Source of the DNA: Nitrospirota bacterium
GTDB taxonomy: Bacteria; Nitrospirota; Thermodesulfovibrionia; Thermodesulfovibrionales; UBA1546
Assembly: GCA_009773185.1 (NCBI GenBank)
Contig: WPIF01000011.1
Coordinates: forward strand, 1-64,000
Length of the DNA stretch: 64,000 bases
Direction of reading: 5' to 3'
In this document: one piece after another, positions 1-7,063 of the stretch
Layout: each line of letters begins with the position of its first letter
How positions within the stretch are numbered: the stretch's first letter is position 1
Notes under the pieces: model-generated
Databases searched by the model: none
Told to the model about the DNA's origin: nothing
The model's input: only the letters and a program-made list of their open reading frames with translations
Made by a program: the position numbers and the translations under genes

Positions 1-36
1 ATAATCAAATACGTGAAATGGCAGGAAAGCCAGGAT

Positions 37-123
37 TCAGGTCAAGCGAAGCTTGTTCTGTGAAAAAGTGCCACGGGCTTGCCCGTGGGTATCTACAATT
101 TCTCTTTCCCTTGCATCAATCAT
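37..123 (-). pseudogene. Truncated 5' end of an unknown gene (28 codons)
   Basis: An ATG at 121-123 is preceded by a strong Shine-Dalgarno (AAGGAGG near 128-134) and opens a frame beginning MIDAREREIV that stops after 28 codons at TGA. The frame runs straight through the GC-rich palindrome at 71-88, so the original gene may have been cut short where that hairpin sequence sits. The ribosome site is better than chance for so short a frame, but the peptide has no recognisable family. It could equally be a very small gene. Confidence 0.3.
71..88. repeat. Perfect GC-rich palindrome (hairpin)
   Basis: CCACGGGC-TT-GCCCGTGG is a perfect 8-bp inverted repeat with a 2-nt loop. No T-run follows on either strand, so it is not an obvious terminator. 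It lies inside the truncated reading frame at 37-123. Confidence 0.6.
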
Positions 124-196
124 CTGGTCCTCCTTATTATGAATTGTCAGTTACACCAACATAAAATTTCATTTCCGGTTTTTGTTAGGGAGCATT

Positions 197-289
197 CTAT
201 TTTAAATATGGATAAAAACCCTGCTCATCCGTAATCTTCAACCTCTCAACTATCCAATCTTCAATGACATCTCTGACTTCTCCAATCAT
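197..289 (-). pseudogene. Broken gene tail, copy 1 (ERLKITDEQ family)
   Basis: Reading the minus strand gives a C-terminal fragment with the core DWIVERLKITDEQ, ending in TAG. The upstream frame is closed by stops within about 12 codons of the first ATG, so only a gene tail survives. A homologous tail, WLVERLKITDEQ, lies at 889-963, also directly upstream of a gene on the same strand. The two tails bracket the DUF7718/DUF5647-like pair, which suggests duplication of a small gene cluster followed by decay. Confidence 0.4.
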
Positions 290-327
290 CTCAATATCCC
301 ATGCAATTTCTCACTTAAAGATGTGTG

Positions 328-585
328 CTACGCATTGACGACTGCAAGATGAGGTTTGGCAATACGTGGTGTTTTAAGCTCAACGATAACAACCTTCTTG
401 CCTGCTTTTTTCATGGACTCTGCTATTTTTTTATTCTCAGCTAATAACGCCGGATCATCTTTTGGAAAGATAATAAGTTCGGCATCTGAAGGTATCTTGT
501 CGAGGATGTCCGGATGGTCAAACGCATATTTCATGAATGTGTCAAGAAGGTCAAGATTCTTTTTAACTGCCATTTCCTTTTTCAT
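328..585 (-). CDS. DUF5647-like small protein (85 aa)
   Basis: The 85-aa product starts MKKEMAVKKNLDLLDTF and carries a conserved-looking core (FDHPDILDKIPSDAELII). I associate this with the DUF5647 family of uncharacterised small proteins; that assignment is from memory and of moderate certainty. ATG at 583-585 has a GGAGT ribosome site. The start overlaps the end of the upstream gene (563-901) by 23 nt, so the two are probably translationally coupled. No catalytic motif is visible. Small overlapping gene pairs of this kind are often toxin-antitoxin-like, but nothing here demonstrates that. Confidence 0.6.
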   Translation of the reverse strand: MKKEMAVKKNLDLLDTFMKYAFDHPDILDKIPSDAELIIFPKDDPALLAENKKIAESMKKAGKKVVIVELKTPRIAKPHLAVVNA

Positions 586-901
586 TGTCTAACTCCTTTT
601 CATAGGCTGCCCTATACCATCTCCATGATATTTTAAGGTCCTGAATTGCGAATGTAAAGGCAGCGCTGAATGTTGGAAAATATAAAGGCTGTTTTTCTTT
701 CAAGCCGGAAGCATGGATTATGTCCTTGTGAGCAAACCCATGCGACGTGTCGTACCTGACAACCGGGTGCCATTTAGTTTTCATTTTAGTTTCGTATTGC
801 ACTGCAAATTTCAAAATCTCCCCTTTGTCTTTAATCGCGGTGATTCTGATTCTGTCCTCTGCTTCTTGGGAAAGTGTGATAAAAAAATTTATTTCTCGCA
901 A
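563..901 (-). CDS. DUF7718-like protein (112 aa)
   Basis: 112 aa with the signature WHPVVRYDTSHGFAHKD followed by LYFPTFSAAFTFAIQDL, which I recognise as the pattern of the DUF7718 family (unknown function). The family has a small alpha/beta fold with conserved Arg-Tyr-Asp and His residues. The start is TTG at 899-901, inside the tail of a degenerate upstream frame. The family N-terminus (ITL.QEA..RI) is present from this start, which supports it. It overlaps the following DUF5647-like gene by 23 nt. Confidence 0.6.
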   Translation of the reverse strand: MREINFFITLSQEAEDRIRITAIKDKGEILKFAVQYETKMKTKWHPVVRYDTSHGFAHKDIIHASGLKEKQPLYFPTFSAAFTFAIQDLKISWRWYRAAYEKELDNEKGNGS

Positions 902-963
902 ATTTTCTCCTGCTCATCCGTAATCTTCAATCTTTCAACCAGCCATTATCTGACAATATCCCG
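889..963 (-). pseudogene. Broken gene tail, copy 2 (ERLKITDEQ family)
   Basis: The minus strand encodes RDIVR-stop-WLVERLKITDEQEKICEK-stop. It is homologous to the tail at 197-289 (RDVIEDWIVERLKITDEQ) but carries an internal TAA, so it is a decayed remnant. It overlaps the TTG start of the DUF7718-like gene. Confidence 0.45.
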
Positions 964-966
964 CCT

Positions 967-1395
967 TTAAAACAACCCCGCATTCGCACTCAGGCCAGGT
1001 GCGCGGCAGGGCGCTGTGGCTTTATCGCTTTCTCCGCTCCATGCCTTTATCTCGTAGTTGAAATGCGAGGCTTCTTTATGGTTATAAAAGCAGATGTTGT
1101 TTTTATGCACGTTGCCGATGAAGTATGCGGCAGAGCCTTTGATGTGAAGGATAAAGTTTCTCTTGTCTATAAATATCTCTATGGGGTGGCCTGTGTTCGG
1201 CTTGTATTCATACATGCGCCCCTTTGTATGACCCGCCTTGTGCTTTTCATCGAATTCCCTGATGAACTCGGCATCAAGAATCTTTTTTACGTCTATCTCC
1301 TTTGCCTCGCCGGTGTCGTAAAGAGATGTTATCTTTTTTCCTGCTATCAAACGGCAGGCAATGTATGCAACGCTCACGAGTATATGCCGGTTCAT
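967..1395 (-). CDS. Hypothetical protein (142 aa)
   Basis: 142 aa starting MNRHILVSVAYIACRLIAGK. Short segments of the form (ITSLYDTGEAKEI), (MYEYKPNTGHPIEIFI) and (ICFYNHKEASHFNYEI) recur. They resemble small beta-rich bacterial proteins built from repeats of an aromatic-D/N-x-G/K-x-x-x-h-x-h pattern, which suggests a small beta-structure. The N-terminus is hydrophobic but short for a membrane anchor. I do not recognise a named family. The gene is the first complete frame upstream of the degenerate tail at 889-963 and may be part of the same small accessory cluster. Confidence 0.55.
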   Translation of the reverse strand: MNRHILVSVAYIACRLIAGKKITSLYDTGEAKEIDVKKILDAEFIREFDEKHKAGHTKGRMYEYKPNTGHPIEIFIDKRNFILHIKGSAAYFIGNVHKNNICFYNHKEASHFNYEIKAWSGESDKATAPCRAPGLSANAGLF

Positions 1396-1439
1396 TCGTT
1401 CTTTTCTGTTATCCCTTCCTGAGCAACCGCATCGCCCAT

Positions 1440-1646
1440 TTACCCTTCTCTCTGCAACCTCTTCTTGGGAGGGACACGTTTGGTTTTTCCTTTTTTGAAT
1501 TCTACATTATCATCGGACTGCATATTGGAGGGTATTGCTGCGAGGTCGTGTTCTTCAGCGCCAACTGTATAGGTAATGGCGTTTTCTATTCCTTCAAATA
1601 ATTTATAGAGCGCTAATAATTCTTCTTTCTCTTTATGGCTTGCCAC
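1440..1646 (-). CDS. Small hypothetical protein (68 aa)
   Basis: 68 aa from a GTG start (1644-1646): an acidic N-terminal helix (EKEELLALYKLFEGIENA) and a basic tail (KKGKTKRVPPKKRLQ). No motif is recognised. It sits between nrdJ (stop at 1704) and the hypothetical gene ending upstream at 1395, all on the minus strand. Coding is plausible from its composition but unproven. Confidence 0.35.
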   Translation of the reverse strand: MASHKEKEELLALYKLFEGIENAITYTVGAEEHDLAAIPSNMQSDDNVEFKKGKTKRVPPKKRLQREG

Positions 1647-1703
1647 CTGTCAGTATTCTCCCTGTATTTTTTGAACGGCTCCTTGCCGCAAAGGCTTTTT
1701 ATC

Positions 1704-3938
1704 TTACCCGCATTTTGTAAAGCCGCAGTTATGGCAGACTGCACATCCGCCTTCGTGCTCAACAGCGCCTCCGCATTCAGGGCATGCGCCTATAAGCATG
1801 ATGGCTGAACCGTCCTTGTGCCCGTTGCCGTTTCCTTTTTTCCCGTCTGTCTTGTAGTTGTCTATTGCCTTTGCAATTGCATCAGAGCATGAAAGTATCC
1901 GCCCTCCGTCAGCCCATGAAGGCTGGTGGCACGATATCCCCTTGAGCTGGTTAACTATTTCTTCGGGCTCTATGTTTGAACGGAATGCAAGCGACACAAG
2001 CCTCCCTATTGCCTCTGACTGGCTCGCAGCGCATCCTCCTGCCTTGCCCATTGACGTGAACAGCTCAAACAGGTGGCCTTTTTCATCTTCATTTACTGTT
2101 ATATATAAATGCCCGCAGCCTGTCTTCATAAGGCGTGTGGCGCCCTTAATCATCTCAGGCCTTTTTCTCGGAACTATCTTTTGAACTATTTGGCCTTCCT
2201 GAACTTTTGAACTGTCTTTTGTTGATTTTCCTGTTGAGAGCACCTGCTCTTCTCTTGAACCGTCTCTGTAGACTGTAACTCCCTTGCACCCGGTTTTGTA
2301 TGCCAGGCGGTATACTTCCTCAACATCCTTTGTTGTTGCATCATGAGGGAAGTTCACTGTCTTTGAAACTGCATTATCAACATATTTCTGGAAGGCTGCC
2401 TGCATGGCTATATGTTCTTCCGGTTTTATATCGTGTGCAGTGACAAATACGGCCTTTACATCATCAGGGATTTCCTTGAATTCTTTTATGCTTCCCTTTT
2501 CTGCGATCTTCTCCATGAGTTCCCTGTTCCAGAACCCGCGTTCTTTAGCAACCATTTCAAATTCAGGGTTTACCTCTATGAGTTTTGTGCCTTCCATGAC
2601 AGTCCTGACATAGGAGACTGCAAAGAGCGGCTCTATTCCTGATGAACAGCCTGCGATTATTGAGAGTGTGCCTGTCGGCGCAATTGTTGTTACTGTTGCA
2701 TTCCTTACCTTTAGTTTTCCGTCATAGATGCTTCCTTCATAATGCTGGAATACCCCGCGCTCTTCAGCCAGCGATGAGGTTGCCTTTTTGCCCTCGGCCT
2801 GTATGAATCCCATTACCTCTTCCGCAAGCTCTACGGCCCTGTCGGAATTGTAAGGGATATGCATCTGTATGAGCATGTCTGCCCAGCCCATTACACCCAG
2901 GCCTATTTTCCTGTTTGCCTTTGTCATCTCGTCAATTTTTTTAATGGGATATTTGTTTGCGTCTATGACATTGTCGAGAAAGTGGACTCCCTTCCATGTA
3001 GTTTCCCTGAGCCTTTCCCAGTCTACCTCATTGCCTTTTACCATCTTTGCAAGGTTTATTGAACCGAGATTGCATGATTCATATGGGAGCAGGGGCTGTT
3101 CGCCGCATGGATTTGTAGACTCTATCTCGCCGAGTTTCGGGGTCGGATTGGAAGCGTTTATCCTGTCTAAAAATACAATGCCGGGCTCGCCGTTTTTCCA
3201 TGCGTGGCTGACTATGAGGTCAAAGACATCCCTTGCCTTAAGCCTTTGAGAAACTTTTTTGGTCCTTGGATTCAGGAGGTCGTACTGCCTGTCTTCTTCA
3301 AGCGCGTTCATGAACTCCTCAGTTAATCCTACGGAGATATTAAAGTTGTTAAGCTTTGTATTCTCGTCCTTGCATGTTATGAAGCTCAGTATGTCAGGAT
3401 GGTCCACTCTCAAAAGCCCCATGTTGGCGCCTCTTCTTGTGCCGCCCTGTTTTACTGCCTCTGTCGCTGTATCAAATACTGTCATGAAGGATATCGGCCC
3501 TGATGAGATGCCTTTTGTAGAGCCTACGACATCGCCGTTCGGCCTGAGCCTTGAAAAACTGAATCCTGTGCCGCCGCCTGATTTATGTATTATTGCAGCA
3601 TTTTTTACAGCGTCAAAGATTGACTCCATGGAGTCATCAACAGGGAGGACAAAACATGCGGAGAGCTGTCCGAGCCTTCTCCCTGCATTCATCAATGTCG
3701 GGCTGTTGGGGAGAAAATTAAGGGCTGTCATCATGTCATAGAAAGATACCCCTAATGCCTCTGCATCCGCCTCTGAGCCTCCATAGTGGAGGTCTGCAGA
3801 TGCTATGCTTCTGGCAACCCTCTTAAAAAGTTCATGAGGTGTCTCAACAATTTTCCCTTCCTCATTTTTTTTCAGGTAGCGCTTTTCAAGAACCTTTAGT
3901 GCATTTGGAGTAAAACTGAGACCATTCACTGCCTTCAT
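1704..3938 (-). CDS. nrdJ: Adenosylcobalamin-dependent (class II) ribonucleoside-diphosphate reductase
   Basis: 744 aa. It reduces ribonucleotides to deoxyribonucleotides using adenosylcobalamin as radical generator, needing neither oxygen nor a separate radical subunit. The catalytic set is visible: NSPTLMNAG at about 78-86, a redox Cys in SACFVLP (C95), and NPCGEQPLLPYESCNLGS with the thiyl-radical Cys278, Glu280 and redox partner Cys289. A C-terminal TSCPD-type region (about 600-690) and a zinc-ribbon-like tail with CPECG and CHNCG follow; the tail probably re-reduces the active site. Start ATG at 3938 has an AAGGGAGG ribosome site. The linker near residues 575-595 (STKDSSKVQEGQIVQKI) is encoded by a low-complexity stretch of GAACTnT-like units at about 2170-2220. 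A small Cys-rich gene lies 80 nt upstream under the same likely promoter. Confidence 0.97.
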   Translation of the reverse strand: MKAVNGLSFTPNALKVLEKRYLKKNEEGKIVETPHELFKRVARSIASADLHYGGSEADAEALGVSFYDMMTALNFLPNSPTLMNAGRRLGQLSACFVLPVDDSMESIFDAVKNAAIIHKSGGGTGFSFSRLRPNGDVVGSTKGISSGPISFMTVFDTATEAVKQGGTRRGANMGLLRVDHPDILSFITCKDENTKLNNFNISVGLTEEFMNALEEDRQYDLLNPRTKKVSQRLKARDVFDLIVSHAWKNGEPGIVFLDRINASNPTPKLGEIESTNPCGEQPLLPYESCNLGSINLAKMVKGNEVDWERLRETTWKGVHFLDNVIDANKYPIKKIDEMTKANRKIGLGVMGWADMLIQMHIPYNSDRAVELAEEVMGFIQAEGKKATSSLAEERGVFQHYEGSIYDGKLKVRNATVTTIAPTGTLSIIAGCSSGIEPLFAVSYVRTVMEGTKLIEVNPEFEMVAKERGFWNRELMEKIAEKGSIKEFKEIPDDVKAVFVTAHDIKPEEHIAMQAAFQKYVDNAVSKTVNFPHDATTKDVEEVYRLAYKTGCKGVTVYRDGSREEQVLSTGKSTKDSSKVQEGQIVQKIVPRKRPEMIKGATRLMKTGCGHLYITVNEDEKGHLFELFTSMGKAGGCAASQSEAIGRLVSLAFRSNIEPEEIVNQLKGISCHQPSWADGGRILSCSDAIAKAIDNYKTDGKKGNGNGHKDGSAIMLIGACPECGGAVEHEGGCAVCHNCGFTKCG

Positions 3939-4018
3939 AATTCCTCCCTTAAAATTTATCTGTTATTTATTTAATTAATGTCTGCTAAAAAAACCTTTTA
4001 ATTATTGCACCTGAGCCC

Positions 4019-4213
4019 TTACTCTGTTCTGAGAAAAACACCAGTTTGTTCGACAGAGCCCTCAGGCAGGTCGGTACGACCCGCAACCGAGCTGATTCTC
4101 TGCCTTAGCTCTTCCATTGCATTTTCTTTTTCAATAGGACACATCTTTGTGCAGATATTAGGGCATTTCAGGCAGGCAAGCCAATTCCCAAAACCCTTAC
4201 AAGCCTCTATCAA
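4019..4213 (-). CDS. Cys-rich mini-protein upstream of nrdJ (64 aa)
   Basis: 64 aa from a TTG start with a GGGAGG ribosome site 6 nt upstream. Five cysteines cluster at positions 5, 14, 17, 21 and 25 in the pattern C-x8-CLKCPNICTKMC, spacing compatible with a metal or Fe-S site. A helical segment (KENAMEELRQRIS) follows. It is the first frame after the TTGACA/TTTAAT promoter at 4265-4293 and is followed by nrdJ on the same strand. A role as accessory or redox partner is inference from position only. I do not recognise a family. Confidence 0.55.
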   Translation of the reverse strand: MIEACKGFGNWLACLKCPNICTKMCPIEKENAMEELRQRISSVAGRTDLPEGSVEQTGVFLRTE

Positions 4214-4264
4214 TCAGCGCCTCCCACATATCAAGAGTTTGTGTTATTAAATAAAGTTTTAGTA

Positions 4265-4293
4265 ATTAAACCACAATATCTTGTATATGTCAA
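4265..4293 (-). promoter_or_regulatory. Sigma-70 promoter for the Cys-rich protein and nrdJ
   Basis: On the minus strand: TTGACA (4288-4293), 17-nt spacer, TTTAAT (4265-4270). Perfect -35, good -10, ideal spacing; about 45 nt upstream of the ribosome site at 4219-4226. Confidence 0.65.
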
Positions 4294-4422
4294 GGGAAAA
4301 GTGGAATTTTTGTAACTAGCTGATTTACATGAATTTTCTCTGTGAAATCAGTGTTGGGAGTTTGTTAGGGATTTTATCTCATTTTTCAGGAAATTAATTA
4401 TTAAAATGGGTTAAAATTAGCA

Positions 4423-5463
4423 ATGTCTGTTTCAGGCACTTTTGACAAGGCAAGGCATTTGCTGCTGCTGGTTTCGATGGTCTTTATCTGGCTTGTGCTG
4501 GGTATGGTTTATTTTGACCGGTTCATCCCGCCTTTTGGCCGCCTCGCTCCATGGCTGATGCCGTGGAAAGGGCTTTATGAAATTTCCGCATCAGCCGGCA
4601 CAGAGGAGCGCCTTTTTATTATGCAGGGACTGCTTGATGCATCCACCAGGGTATCGGATATTGCCTTTTTGATGATGATAATTTCCTTTACCATGTTTAG
4701 CGGCTATCTGACTTTTGTTTATCAGCAGAAACAGGGGAGGGCGCATGAGAACGCCTTGCTACTGATGAAGAACCAGGAGATTGCGCGGCGCAATGAATTT
4801 ATCCGCTATATATCTGCTACCATCGGGCATGAATTTAAAAACAATCTCGGAAGAATAAAAAGAAGGATAGACCTGCTTCCTGATCTCCAGCCTGATGTGA
4901 GGGCGCGCCTTGATGACAATCTGGCCAAGCTGTTTTCAGATATCGAGATATTCAAGAAAATCTCAGATGAGCGGGAATCAGTGATTGTAGATTTTAAAAA
5001 GATTGACTTAAAAGAAATGCTCGAGGGCATTGCAAGGCAATACGGCGATCTGGCTGAGGTTACTTTCCAGAGTGATATATACACGCACACCATTTTTGCC
5101 TCACAAACTTTGTTGAAGACTGTATTTGAGAATATTATGGACAATGCAGTCAGGTATAAAAAACGTGAACAGGCCCGTGCACAGGTTTTAATAGCATTTA
5201 CTATAGACATTGACGGAAGGCGCCGCTATGTTTCTCTGTCTTTCAGGGATAAGGGAATCGGAATGGATGAGCAGCAGGCTGAGCAGTGTTTTTATAAAGG
5301 CAAGAGCACTCACGAGGGTTGGGGAGAGGGGCTTTATTTTGCCAAATATGTTGTCGGGCTTCATGCCGGCAAGATAAGGGTTGGCAAGGAATATACTGTA
5401 TCAGGGGCTGGCACAGAGATAATAATCAATCTTCCATTTGTTGAAGAGGCCCTTGATGTTTAG
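4423..5463 (+). CDS. Membrane histidine kinase (first gene of the REC-HEPN operon)
   Basis: 346 aa. Two transmembrane segments (about 12-31 and 79-100) frame a short loop of about 45 residues, then a cytoplasmic kinase core. The phospho-acceptor region is TIGHEFKNNLGRI with His136. The ATP-binding part shows an N box (ENIMDNAVRYKK, about 233), a G1 box (RDKGIGMD, about 275) and a G2-like GWGEGLYFAKYV. The E-F-K-N-N after His departs from the usual E-L/I-R/N-T/N-P, placing it outside the commonest HisKA group. It overlaps the following receiver gene by 8 nt. With such a short loop it may sense through the membrane or through the third gene, an OmpA-like protein. ATG start at 4423 has only a weak ribosome site. 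Confidence 0.85.
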   Translation: MSVSGTFDKARHLLLLVSMVFIWLVLGMVYFDRFIPPFGRLAPWLMPWKGLYEISASAGTEERLFIMQGLLDASTRVSDIAFLMMIISFTMFSGYLTFVYQQKQGRAHENALLLMKNQEIARRNEFIRYISATIGHEFKNNLGRIKRRIDLLPDLQPDVRARLDDNLAKLFSDIEIFKKISDERESVIVDFKKIDLKEMLEGIARQYGDLAEVTFQSDIYTHTIFASQTLLKTVFENIMDNAVRYKKREQARAQVLIAFTIDIDGRRRYVSLSFRDKGIGMDEQQAEQCFYKGKSTHEGWGEGLYFAKYVVGLHAGKIRVGKEYTVSGAGTEIIINLPFVEEALDV

Positions 5464-6343
5464 AGTGCTCCTTGCCGATGATAATTACGAGGACAGGGAA
5501 CTCCTGAAGCTGGAGATTCAGCGGGCCTTAGGCCGGGAAGAAGCGGATTTGAGATTTTATGAGGCTGCCAGCATAAAACAGGCCGGGGAATTTCTGGAGG
5601 CCCAGTCTTTTGACCTCATGACGCTGGATATCGAGTTTGACCGTATGAATGAAGGCATTGATGCCCTGCCAGGAATATTCGAAAACTATCCAACCCTGAA
5701 TATTATTATTATAAGCGGCAAGCTTAATAAGTCCGAGGTCTCTGAGCAGTTGTTCCGTTTTACAAAGGATAATATCTTAAAGGGGAAGCGCTGGGCAAGA
5801 CACTTTGATGTTCTTGACAAGAAGGACAATAAAACAGAGGCCTTGCAGCGCGCTTATTCCTTTGCTTTCAAACAAAAGGAGGCTTCCGGCAATTTGCGGG
5901 ACCTTTTCCTTCTTGCCGAGTCATACCTTGAGAAGGATGAGCTGGATAAATGCCTGGAGGTCTATCAAAAGATACAGAGCCTTGCTCCAGGAGAACTTGA
6001 GTCCAATGAAAATATAAATTTATTTAAAAGAGGCGTATCCCTTGAGCAGGCAATTGATTATTTTAGGAAGGGAGAGAAGGTTATTGCCTCCCTGCTTCTC
6101 GGCCACCATCTTGAAACACGGCTGAAGATATTTACCCGGAAGATGCTCGGCCGTTCTTTCCCCGGGCTTCATGACTGCCTGAAGGAACTGGAGCGTTCGC
6201 ACCGTTTCAGCCCGTTTAAGAGGAGCCTTTTTCAGCAGGTGCTGAGGACAAGAAACAAGGCCATACACAGCCCGACAACTATTTCAGAAGAGGATTTTGA
6301 TATGGCGGTAAAGGACCTGAAATTGCTTGAGGCTAAAATTTAA
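5456..6343 (+). CDS. Receiver domain fused to a HEPN-like C-terminal domain
   Basis: 295 aa. I start it at ATG 5456 (MFRVLLADDN), which gives a standard receiver N-terminus; an upstream TTG (5438) only adds six residues inside the kinase gene. Receiver: acidic pair D8/D9, phospho-acceptor D58 in LMTLDIEFD, Ser87 in IIISGK. The middle (about 145-190, LLAESYLEKDELDKCLEVYQ) is TPR-like. The C-terminus (about 205-295) is helical and contains RNKAIH (R266 to H271) followed by SPTTISEEDFDMAVKDL, the R-x4-H arrangement typical of HEPN ribonuclease domains. No DNA-binding domain is present, so the output is probably not transcriptional. The HEPN call rests on the motif and helical pattern; RNase activity is inference. 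It couples by TAATG to the next gene. Confidence 0.8.
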   Translation: MFRVLLADDNYEDRELLKLEIQRALGREEADLRFYEAASIKQAGEFLEAQSFDLMTLDIEFDRMNEGIDALPGIFENYPTLNIIIISGKLNKSEVSEQLFRFTKDNILKGKRWARHFDVLDKKDNKTEALQRAYSFAFKQKEASGNLRDLFLLAESYLEKDELDKCLEVYQKIQSLAPGELESNENINLFKRGVSLEQAIDYFRKGEKVIASLLLGHHLETRLKIFTRKMLGRSFPGLHDCLKELERSHRFSPFKRSLFQQVLRTRNKAIHSPTTISEEDFDMAVKDLKLLEAKI

Positions 6344-6990
6344 TGAAGAGCGATTTTATAAAAAAATTCATCCTGCCGCCCGGGCCGACACTTGGACTGA
6401 TGCTTGCCGGCATGCTTCTCCTGAGTGCGGTCCTTTATTACCGTGCCGTCAAGATACAGAGATTCCTTGAACCTGCGCTTGCTATTTCCCAGCCCAGGAA
6501 CGAATTTGCCAGGAGTATTAACAGACTGCTCTTAAAAGAGTTTGGAACAGAGGAAGTCAGGGGCATAAAATTTAAGACAGGGTCTATTTTTGTTGAAGAG
6601 TCTTTACTGTTTGACAACGGCAACAGCATGAAGGAATCTGAATATACAATCCTGAAAAAGCTGGGGCATGTTTTTATGTCGGCCCTGAATGACAGTAATA
6701 CAAGGTCTCATATTGATCTCATACTTGTCACCGCCAGATTCCCGGTTAATCCTGACACTAAACTTAACAATAAGATGAGGATTGATATGCAGCGCAAGGC
6801 TGAGTTAATCCTGTATTCCATGTATAAGTCAGAGCCTGAACTTGAGAAGAACTATGGGACATACCTTGCAGCCACTGCCATGCCTGTCAACGCTTCAGCC
6901 GAAGAAGCAAGTTGGGTGGAATTCCGTATCATTCCTACCGAACTGGTGCATATAGAAATGTTACTGAGATTAGGGAAATATACGCACTGA
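6343..6990 (+). CDS. OmpA/MotB-like membrane-anchored protein (third gene of the REC-HEPN operon)
   Basis: 215 aa. One N-terminal transmembrane helix (about 15-33) with short cytoplasmic N-terminus, then a periplasmic region. It has an OmpA-like pattern: FVEESLLFDNGNSMKESEY (about 89-107), LGHVF, HIDLILVTARFPVN, a MRIDMQRKAELIL helix and a final WVEFRIIP strand. The peptidoglycan-binding Asp and Arg of classical OmpA domains are not clearly conserved, so this is a divergent member. Its start overlaps the stop of the HEPN-fusion gene (TAATG). It is the last gene before a convergent gene at 7064. It could give the kinase an envelope input; that is inference. Confidence 0.7.
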   Translation: MKSDFIKKFILPPGPTLGLMLAGMLLLSAVLYYRAVKIQRFLEPALAISQPRNEFARSINRLLLKEFGTEEVRGIKFKTGSIFVEESLLFDNGNSMKESEYTILKKLGHVFMSALNDSNTRSHIDLILVTARFPVNPDTKLNNKMRIDMQRKAELILYSMYKSEPELEKNYGTYLAATAMPVNASAEEASWVEFRIIPTELVHIEMLLRLGKYTH

Positions 6991-7063
6991 TGAAGAGTGC
7001 TCAGGGATAGTGAACAGGGTCAGAAAAAATTCATAAGCTGACACTCACACTAACCACTTGCAC

